A stretch of DNA of 64,000 nucleotides from Pantoea sp. Brub (GTDB lineage: Bacteria; Pseudomonadota; Gammaproteobacteria; Enterobacterales; Enterobacteriaceae). Below are positions 57,065 to 64,000 of the stretch, piece by piece (position 1 is the first letter of the stretch; every line of letters begins with the position of its first letter). The position numbers were made by a program, and so were the translations under genes. The stretch lies in contig VOQV01000004.1 of NCBI GenBank assembly GCA_016642085.1, positions 18,622 to 82,621 of the forward strand, given 5' to 3'. The notes under the pieces are model-generated. The model was not told where the DNA came from. It did not search any database and saw only the letters and a program-made list of their open reading frames with translations.

Positions 57065-60000
57065 ATGGGTACATCTGCTACTATTGGTTTAAATATAGAT
57101 GATGCTATTCGTAAACGAATCGAAATAGCAGCAAAAGAAACAAATCAAACAATTTCTCAGATAATACAAAAAGCAATATTAAGTTATCTTTATGCATTAG
57201 AAACAAAAACATCATTATCAGAAATGTCATTTAACACTAATATAGTATCTAATAATATGGAGTACAAAGAAAAAAAATATCAACCATTTTTTGAATTGTC
57301 AGAACAAATTTTATATAAATCATCAATACGCTCAATGATCACTGCATCATGGCGTAGTCCAGAAAGAACATTGGTTCCTATTTTATTAAAAGAAGCTAGT
57401 CTATCTGATGATATAAATCGAAAAATTTATCACCTTTCTTACAAACTAACGAATAAAATAAGAAAACATCAAAAAAATATAATAAAAAATACCAGTATAG
57501 TACAAAATTTATTACAAACATTTTCATTATCTTCACATGAAGGCATATCTTTAATGTGTCTTGCAGAAGCCTTATTACGTATCCCTGATCAACAAACTCA
57601 ATATTTATTAATTAAAGATAAAATAATTAATGGTCATTGGATATCTAAAATCAATCGTCATTCTTCTTTAATTACTAAAACGGCTATTTATGGATTAGCA
57701 TTTATAAATCGTATGTTATTAATAAATAACAATAAAAATACATCAAAATCAATTTTTTACATAAAAAAATTAATACATAAAGTTAATGAATCATCAATTC
57801 GTAATATAACTAAATGTGCAATTTATTTTATTGGGAAAGAGTTTGTCATAGGCGAAACTATTAATAAAGCATTAGAAAATTCTCGCAAATTAGAAAAACA
57901 AGGTTTTAGATATTCTTATGATATGTTAGGTGAATCTGCTTTAACTAATAATGATGCTAAAAAATACTTTCTATCTTATCAACAAGCAATTCATGCAATT
58001 GGCAAAAAATCTAAAAATCTTGGAATTTATGAAGGACCAGGTATTTCAATTAAATTATCAGCATTACACCCTCGTTATAATCGATTACAATACACACGAG
58101 TAATGAATGAATTATATCCTAATTTAAAGACATTAGTTTTACTGGCACGTTCTTATGATATAGGTATTAATATAGATGCTGAAGAATCTGAAAGACTTGA
58201 ATTATCTTTAGATTTACTAGAAAAACTATGTTTCGAACCAACCTTACAAGGTTGGAATGGTATTGGATTTGTTATTCAAGCTTATATGAAAAGATGTTTT
58301 TTTGTAATAGATGAATTAATTAATTTAGCTCAAATTAGTAATCACCGATTAATGATTAGACTAGTAAAAGGAGCTTATTGGGATAGTGAAATTAAACATG
58401 CTCAAATAGAAGGATTTCAAGATTATCCAGTATATACTCGTAAAGTATATACAGATATTTCATATATAGCTTGTGCGCGTAAATTACTATCAGTCCCAAA
58501 TTTAATATATCCTCAATTTGCTACACATAATGCTCATACAATGTCAGCAATATATTATTTAGCTGGTAATAATTATTATTCAGGACAATATGAGTTTCAA
58601 TGTTTATATGGTATGGGTGAAATTTTATATACTAATGTGGTAGGATCAATTTCTCGTAAGAAATTAAATCGTCCATGTAGAATATATGCTCCAGTAGGCA
58701 CTTACAAAACTTTATTAGCTTATTTAGTTAGGCGTTTATTAGAAAATGGTGCTAATACTTCATTTGTTAACAAAATTGCTAATATGTCAATACCCATTGA
58801 TGAATTAATTTCTGATCCAATCTCTATCATAAAAAATATTAATTTAAATGAAGGTCAAATAGGATTACCACATCCAAAAATTCAATTACCAAGTGATTTA
58901 TATTTGAAATTTAGAAAAAATTCTTTTGGAATAGATATATTAAGTGAATATTATTTAACTTTACTTACTAGGAATTTACTAATAAATGCACACATAAAAT
59001 ATGTAGCACAACCAATTGTTCATGGTTTAACTTTAAAACATATTAAAAGTAAATCAGTAATTAATCCTGCTATTCCATGTGATATTATAGGAGAAGTTTA
59101 TGAAGCAACTGAAGAACATGTATCTCAAGCATTAGATGCTGCATATAATATGAGCGCTAATTGGTTTGCCGTTTTGCCAAAAGAACGTGCTAAATTTTTA
59201 GAAAATGCTGCTAACATTATTGAAAGTAAAATGTATCAATTTATAAATCTGTTAATACGAGAAGCTGGTAAAACCTATAATAATGCCATTTCAGAAATAC
59301 GAGAAACAATAGATTTTTTATACTATTATGCTAGTATAGTTAAAAATAACTTTCATAATGATACTTATAAACCATTAGGCATAGTAGTATGTATTAGTCC
59401 TTGGAATTTTCCATCATCTATTTTCACAGGACAAATTGCAGCAGCATTAGTAACAGGAAATGTTGTTTTAGCAAAACCATCTGAGCAAACACCATTGATT
59501 GCTGCACAAATAATTAAAATTTTAATAGAAGCTGGTATACCAATTGGTGTATTGCAATTTTTACCAGGTGTAGGTGAAATAGTTGGTACTCAATTAATTA
59601 GCGATCCTAGAATTAGTGGAGTATTATTTACTGGTTCATTGAAAGTTGCTAAATTAATACATAAGAATATATCAAATCGTTTAGATAAAACAGGACATCC
59701 TATATCTTTAATTGCAGAAACAGGAGGGATCAATGCAATGATTGTTGACTCATCTGCACTTACTGAACAAGTAGTAGTTGATGTTATATCATCAGCATTT
59801 GATAGTGCTGGTCAACGTTGTTCTGCACTTAGGGTATTATGTTTACAGGAAGATATTGCTGAATATACCCTTAAAATGTTACGTGGTGCAATGAAAGAAT
59901 GTAAAATAGGTAATCCTGAATTATTGTCCACTGATATTGGTCCAATTATTGATTTCTCATCAGCAGAGAATATTCGACAATATATTCAAAATATGCACAA

Positions 60001-61024
60001 CAAAGGTTTTAAAATATATCAAGCATGTTCTGATAGTTCAGAAAATAATACACAGCATCTAAAAAATAATTTTATCAAACCAACTCTTATTGAAATAGAT
60101 AAAATAACTGACTTAACAGAAGAAATTTTTGGTCCAGTTTTACATATTATTCGTTTTACACATAACAATTTATTATCATTAGTTGAACAAATTAATAAAT
60201 TAAAATATGGATTAACATTGGGTTTGCATACTCGTATAGAAGAAACAGTATCAAAAGTAATATCTCAAGCCAAGATTGGCAACATATATATCAATCGTAA
60301 TATAATTGGGGCTGTAGTTGGAGTTCAACCATTTGGTGGAGAAAATTTATCTGGGACTGGGCCAAAAGCTGGTGGACCATTTTACTTATATAGATTATTA
60401 CGCTATCGTCCTAATGATGCAATATCTTTAACATTTAATAGTCAAAATATAGAATATTTACCTAATAATCAATTTCGTAAACATTTATTAAAACCACTTT
60501 ATGCATTAAATAAATGGATAAAAAATAAACATGATATTGCATCTCTATGTATTCATTATGATACTTTATCTGAAGTAGGAAAAAGTTATAATTTGATTAG
60601 TCCAACAGGTGAAAAAAATATTTTATCAATACTACCTCGTAATAAAATTTTATGTTTATCAGATTATGAAAATGATATACTAATTCAATTAATAGCTGCA
60701 ATGAGTGTAGGTAGTAAAATAATATGGAAAAATGATACTATACATAACAATTTATTTAATAAATTACCGAATTTAGTTAAAGAGCAAATTTTATTGTCTG
60801 AAAATCCTTTTTTAGAATATTTTGATTTAGTTATTTATCATGGTAATACTGAACAATTACATTGGATATGTAAAAAAATTTCTTTAAAGCCAGGCCCTAT
60901 TATTTCAGTACATGGATATTTATCTGGAGATACAAATATATTTCTTGAACGTTTGTTAATTGAGCGATCAGTAAGTATTAATACCACTGCTGTTGGTGGA
61001 AATACTAGTTTAGTGACAATATAA
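57065..61024 (+). CDS. putA: Trifunctional PutA: proline dehydrogenase, P5C dehydrogenase and putative repressor
   Basis: PutA oxidises proline to glutamate in two steps, feeding electrons to the membrane quinone pool and making NADH. The 1319 aa nearly equal the E. coli protein (1320). An N-terminal ribbon-helix-helix domain (residues 1-47, ATIGLNIDDAIRKRIEIAA) is followed by the FAD barrel with GPGISIKLSALHPRY, NIDAEESERLELSL, RLVKGAYWDSEIKHAQ and RRLLENGANTSFVN. Next is the aldehyde dehydrogenase domain with Glu885 (ETGGINAM) and the catalytic Cys919 (SAGQRCSALRVL). The C-terminal lid domain is complete. It is the largest gene in the window and undamaged. Confidence 0.97.
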   Translation: MGTSATIGLNIDDAIRKRIEIAAKETNQTISQIIQKAILSYLYALETKTSLSEMSFNTNIVSNNMEYKEKKYQPFFELSEQILYKSSIRSMITASWRSPERTLVPILLKEASLSDDINRKIYHLSYKLTNKIRKHQKNIIKNTSIVQNLLQTFSLSSHEGISLMCLAEALLRIPDQQTQYLLIKDKIINGHWISKINRHSSLITKTAIYGLAFINRMLLINNNKNTSKSIFYIKKLIHKVNESSIRNITKCAIYFIGKEFVIGETINKALENSRKLEKQGFRYSYDMLGESALTNNDAKKYFLSYQQAIHAIGKKSKNLGIYEGPGISIKLSALHPRYNRLQYTRVMNELYPNLKTLVLLARSYDIGINIDAEESERLELSLDLLEKLCFEPTLQGWNGIGFVIQAYMKRCFFVIDELINLAQISNHRLMIRLVKGAYWDSEIKHAQIEGFQDYPVYTRKVYTDISYIACARKLLSVPNLIYPQFATHNAHTMSAIYYLAGNNYYSGQYEFQCLYGMGEILYTNVVGSISRKKLNRPCRIYAPVGTYKTLLAYLVRRLLENGANTSFVNKIANMSIPIDELISDPISIIKNINLNEGQIGLPHPKIQLPSDLYLKFRKNSFGIDILSEYYLTLLTRNLLINAHIKYVAQPIVHGLTLKHIKSKSVINPAIPCDIIGEVYEATEEHVSQALDAAYNMSANWFAVLPKERAKFLENAANIIESKMYQFINLLIREAGKTYNNAISEIRETIDFLYYYASIVKNNFHNDTYKPLGIVVCISPWNFPSSIFTGQIAAALVTGNVVLAKPSEQTPLIAAQIIKILIEAGIPIGVLQFLPGVGEIVGTQLISDPRISGVLFTGSLKVAKLIHKNISNRLDKTGHPISLIAETGGINAMIVDSSALTEQVVVDVISSAFDSAGQRCSALRVLCLQEDIAEYTLKMLRGAMKECKIGNPELLSTDIGPIIDFSSAENIRQYIQNMHNKGFKIYQACSDSSENNTQHLKNNFIKPTLIEIDKITDLTEEIFGPVLHIIRFTHNNLLSLVEQINKLKYGLTLGLHTRIEETVSKVISQAKIGNIYINRNIIGAVVGVQPFGGENLSGTGPKAGGPFYLYRLLRYRPNDAISLTFNSQNIEYLPNNQFRKHLLKPLYALNKWIKNKHDIASLCIHYDTLSEVGKSYNLISPTGEKNILSILPRNKILCLSDYENDILIQLIAAMSVGSKIIWKNDTIHNNLFNKLPNLVKEQILLSENPFLEYFDLVIYHGNTEQLHWICKKISLKPGPIISVHGYLSGDTNIFLERLLIERSVSINTTAVGGNTSLVTI

Positions 61025-61038
61025 CATAGCAATGAAAT

Positions 61039-61068
61039 CCATTAACATATATAGAAATATGTTAATGG
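61039..61068 (+). terminator. Terminator-like hairpin after putA
   Basis: CCATTAACATAT (61039-61050) pairs perfectly with ATATGTTAATGG (61057-61068) around a 6-base loop, 14 bases after the putA stop. The following GTTAATATT is only moderately T-rich. Confidence 0.55.
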
Positions 61069-61159
61069 GTTAATATTATAATATAAGTTCAATTATACAT
61101 GTAGTATTGTATATTTTATATTACAATGATATAAAAACTGTTGTGGACTTTTATATTCG

Positions 61160-61336
61160 TTAATACTTTTCAAGTATTATTGAATATTTATGATTAAAAA
61201 ACCAAATTGCTATAGGATAGTCTTTTAATCTTATTAAGAATATTTCTTCATTATCATAGTTTATTTCAATAGCTATAATAGTTCCTGTTCTAATATGTTC
61301 ATTATTATTTATAATAACATGATCTTTGATGTTCAT
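61160..61336 (-). CDS. dsrB: DsrB-like small protein
   Basis: A 58-aa protein starting MNIKDHVIINNN and containing LIRLKDYPIAIWFFN. This strongly resembles E. coli DsrB (62 aa, MKVNDRV... LVSLEDYPLGIWFFN). DsrB is encoded next to the regulatory RNA DsrA in E. coli, and its function is not established; a compact beta-barrel-like fold would fit the length. The open frame continues upstream to 61423, but the extra residues are a hydrophobic A/T-derived stretch without a family match, and GGA lies before the chosen ATG. It stands between putA and tRNA-Asn; in E. coli dsrB is also near tRNA-Asn genes. Confidence 0.75.
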   Translation of the reverse strand: MNIKDHVIINNNEHIRTGTIIAIEINYDNEEIFLIRLKDYPIAIWFFNHKYSIILEKY

Positions 61337-61533
61337 TATTAATATTCCATTAATATTCAAAATATAAATTATTATTAATAAATATATAAATAATATAAAT
61401 TTACAACTAATATAAAATATCATTTTAACACAAATTATATGCGTTTAATATTTCTAATTTTTAAAAAATTATTTTAAAAGTATTTTGACATATTACTATT
61501 ATATCGTTATTATTAATACAATTAATTAATTTT

Positions 61534-61609
61534 TCCTCTGTAGTTCAGTTGGTAGAACGACGGACTGTTAATCCGTATGTCACTGGTTCGAGTCCAGTCG
61601 GAGGAGCCA
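61534..61609 (+). tRNA. tRNA-Asn (anticodon GUU) with encoded CCA
   Basis: A 76-base tRNA, nearly identical to E. coli tRNA-Asn. The acceptor TCCTCTG pairs with CGGAGGA (one T-G pair), the anticodon loop CTGTTAA carries GTT, and the T arm has GGTTCGAGTCC. The discriminator G (61606) is followed by a genome-encoded CCA (61607-61609), unlike the other five tRNAs in this window. Confidence 0.97.
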
Positions 61610-61841
61610 TTATTATATTAATGTACTTGTATCTATTTTATATAAAATGTTATTATAATTATAATGACAAGATTAATTATTAGTTTATTTTTTATCACAT
61701 AAAATTTTTTAAATTGAACTTATTTAACTTTATTATATTTATAAAATTATAAAAAAAATTATTTTTTTATGTTAGTACTGTGTATATAATTAAATAAGTT
61801 ATAATTGGTTGATTGTCATAAAATAATAGGTGAAAATGCAT

Positions 61842-63260
61842 ATGCACTTATCTAAATCAACCTTTATTTTTCACGATTATGAAACTTTTGGTACTAGTCC
61901 TTCCTTAGATCGTCCTGCACAATTTGCTAGTGTAAAAACTGATAGTGAATTTAATCCAATTGAAGATCCTCAAATATTTTATTGTCGTATACCAAATGAT
62001 TATTTACCTCAACCAAAAGCTGTGGTAACAACTGGTATTACACCTCAAATAGTGACAAAAAATGGATTCATTGAACCTGAATTTGCTAAACGCATTTATA
62101 ATATATTTACATTTCAAAAAAGTTGCATAGTTGGTTATAATAATATGAAATTTGACGAAGAAGTCACTCGCAATATTTTTTATCGTAATTTTTATGATCC
62201 CTATGATTGGAGTTGGAAAAATGGTAATTCCAAATGGGATATAATAAATGTTATGAGAGCATGTTATGCATTGCGTCCAGATGGTATTTATTGGCCAAAA
62301 AATGAAAAAGGTTTTACTAGTTTTCGTTTAACAGATTTAACTAGAGCTAATAATTTAATACATAATAACGCACATAACGCATTATCTGATGTTTATGCAA
62401 CTATAGCGCTTGCAAAATTAGTTAAGAAACAACAACCTCAGTTATTTTCATTTTTATTTAATAATCGTACTAAAGAACAATTAATATCTATAATTGATAT
62501 TATCAAAATGCAGCCTTTAGTATATATTTCTAATGTATTTGGATCTTCTTGTGGAAACACTAGTTGGATTGTACCATTAGCTTGGCATCCTAATAATTAT
62601 AATTCCTTAATAGTAGTTGATTTATCTAAAAATATATATCCTTTGTTAAAATTTGATGTATGTCAATTAAGTAAACTTTTATATAGAAAAAAAACAGAAT
62701 TAGATCATTTGTCATCAATTCCATTACAATTAATTCAAATTAATAAATGTCCAATATTAACACAGGCTAATATTTTACGTCATGAAGATGCATTAAGATT
62801 AGGCATTGATCGAGAATATTGTTTAAATAATCTATTATTACTACGCAAATTTCCAGAAATCAGAAAAAAAGTCATATTAATCTTTACTAAATTAAAACCA
62901 TTTATAACATCCGATAACGTAGATAATCAACTATACGAAAGTTTTTTTAGTAATGGAGATAAATTGAATATGAATATTATTCGCAAAACCGAACCGTCTA
63001 TTATTGCAAATTTAAATTTAAATTTTGAAAATCATCGCATGGAAAAATTATTATTTCGTTATCGTGCAAGAAATTTTCCACAAACATTAAATTTAATTGA
63101 AAAAAAGAATTGGTTAGAACATCGTCAAAAAGTTTTTAATCATGAAAATATAAAAAAATTTTTTTTAGAATTACAATATTTAAAATGTTTATATAAAACA
63201 GACAGCAATAAATTAAAAATATTAAAAAATTTAAGTACGTATGTTAAAAATATGACGTAA
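61842..63260 (+). CDS. sbcB: Exodeoxyribonuclease I
   Basis: ExoI degrades single-stranded DNA 3' to 5' and works in recombination and mismatch repair. It is about 472 aa (E. coli 475). The DEDDh exonuclease start is clear: FIFHDYETFGTSPSLDRPAQFA with Asp12 and Glu14, then VGYNNMKFDEEVTRNIFYRNFYDPY and NNAHNALSDVYATIALA (His and Asp). The SH3-like and helical C-terminal parts are complete. Possible starts are GTG 61830, ATG 61836 and ATG 61842. I chose 61842 because AGGTGA is eight bases before it. In E. coli, sbcB lies just upstream of the his operon, as here. Confidence 0.94.
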   Translation: MHLSKSTFIFHDYETFGTSPSLDRPAQFASVKTDSEFNPIEDPQIFYCRIPNDYLPQPKAVVTTGITPQIVTKNGFIEPEFAKRIYNIFTFQKSCIVGYNNMKFDEEVTRNIFYRNFYDPYDWSWKNGNSKWDIINVMRACYALRPDGIYWPKNEKGFTSFRLTDLTRANNLIHNNAHNALSDVYATIALAKLVKKQQPQLFSFLFNNRTKEQLISIIDIIKMQPLVYISNVFGSSCGNTSWIVPLAWHPNNYNSLIVVDLSKNIYPLLKFDVCQLSKLLYRKKTELDHLSSIPLQLIQINKCPILTQANILRHEDALRLGIDREYCLNNLLLLRKFPEIRKKVILIFTKLKPFITSDNVDNQLYESFFSNGDKLNMNIIRKTEPSIIANLNLNFENHRMEKLLFRYRARNFPQTLNLIEKKNWLEHRQKVFNHENIKKFFLELQYLKCLYKTDSNKLKILKNLSTYVKNMT

Positions 63261-63786
63261 TTGTACGCTTTATAAATATTAAGTACATTGATTTAATCAT
63301 TAGTTTAATATTTAGATGATGAATAGATTCTTAATATTTAATTTTTATAAATAATTCTATTATTTATAAATTCAATATAACATTATATATATGTTAAAAA
63401 AATAAACAATATCTACAAGTTCTATCATAAACTAGATATTACGTTAAACTAATTACAAATATTAATATATCCTCACCTTGAAAATTTATATAACAAAATT
63501 TCTTAAAATTTTATTAAACAAAAGGTTGATTATTAAACTTGTTTAGATATATTCATGTAACCACTTATTAATTAAATCAATTAATATTAATTTCTAATTT
63601 TTAGAATTTAATAATTAATATTCTATATTATTATCTTTTAAATACAAAATATTAAAAATATTTTTAAGATCTTCAATTAATTAACTATATAGTCCATTCA
63701 TGAAGATTATTATTGTGTAGTTTTTGTTTATTCAAGCAAAATCATGTTATATCAATATAACTATAAGAAGTAAGAGGACAAGAATT
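63261..63786. other. Spacer and upstream region of hisG
   Basis: In E. coli a short leader gene (hisL) with seven consecutive His codons and an attenuator precede hisG. I see no run of CAT/CAC codons and no attenuator-type hairpin pair here. AGAGGA at 63774-63779 is the hisG ribosome binding site. Confidence 0.5.
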
Positions 63787-64000
63787 ATGTTAGATAATAA
63801 TCGTGTACGTATAGCTATACAGAAATCTGGTCGTTTAAGCGACGATTCAAGAAAACTTTTAATACGTTGCGGCTTAAAAATTAATCTTAATACAGAACGA
63901 TTAATTTCTCTTGCAGAAAATATGCCTATTGATATTTTGCGTGTACGTGACGATGATATTCCTGGTTTAGTAATGGATGGAATAGTAGATTTAGGAATTG
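63787..64000 (+). CDS. hisG: ATP phosphoribosyltransferase, N-terminal part (continues beyond the window)
   Basis: HisG catalyses the first step of histidine synthesis, joining ATP and PRPP. Only the first 71 codons are visible: [20 protein letters not shown], the Cys of [33 protein letters not shown] and DGIVDLGI, all matching E. coli HisG without gaps. The frame is open to the window end. It suggests a his operon follows, so this organism may supply histidine to its host or to itself. Confidence 0.95.
   Translation, partial: MLDNNRVRIAIQKSGRLSDDSRKLLIRCGLKINLNTERLISLAENMPIDILRVRDDDIPGLVMDGIVDLGI

Overview
This window looks like the chromosome of a strongly reduced, very AT-rich gammaproteobacterium of the order Enterobacterales, most likely an obligate or long-term animal endosymbiont. 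Almost every protein is a full-length, recognisable orthologue of an E. coli gene. Gene order within blocks is E. coli-like, but most genes that normally sit between the survivors are gone. Spacers are long, nearly pure A/T and largely empty. No phage, insertion sequence, CRISPR array, toxin system or secretion system is visible. The sequence does not settle the genus. AT-rich blood-feeder symbionts of the Providencia/Arsenophonus type and sap-feeder symbionts are both conceivable.

Layout. (1) 1-12200 matches the E. coli 53-54 min region: the end of maeB, the general PTS genes ptsH-ptsI-crr, cysK, ligA, yfeH, tRNA-Lys/tRNA-Val, gltX, tRNA-Ala, mntH and tRNA-Arg. (2) 12962-27403 matches the 51.9-52.7 min block: prmB-aroC-fabB-pdxB-truA-accD-folC-cvpA-purF-ubiX, then ackA-pta on the other strand. 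(3) 27940-34589 holds sppA, gapA, nhaB and minCDE. (4) 34656-54545 matches the 40.7-42.3 min block: tsaB, a truncated yoaE, manXYZ, pykA, znuA/znuCB, ruvC-ruvA-ruvB, aspS, a MalY/PatB-type C-S lyase and argS. (5) 54837-61024 holds tRNA-Ser and the proline genes putP/putA. (6) 61160-64000 holds dsrB, tRNA-Asn, sbcB and the start of hisG.

How the genes fit together. Sugar uptake is by PTS (HPr, EI, IIA-Glc and a complete mannose-family IIAB/IIC/IID), followed by lower glycolysis (GapA, PykA) and acetate overflow with ATP gain (Pta-AckA). Proline can be imported and fully oxidised (PutP, PutA). Metal supply is covered by MntH (manganese) and ZnuABC (zinc). Biosynthesis is represented by chorismate (aroC), vitamin B6 (pdxB), folate (folC), purines (purF), ubiquinone support (ubiX), fatty acids (accD, fabB), cysteine (cysK) and histidine (hisG). 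Recombination is represented by ruvABC and sbcB, and division-site selection by minCDE.

Second-look items. pdxB is interrupted only by a one-base slip in a run of 11 A, so it may still be expressed. Very long perfect hairpins follow manZ and tRNA-Ala. The membrane protein YoaE has lost its cytoplasmic half. ZnuA has lost its His-rich loop. PutA keeps its DNA-binding domain although the usual operator hexamer is not present next to it. A possible decayed mepM lies between pykA and znuA. I see no undescribed multi-gene system here and do not claim one.
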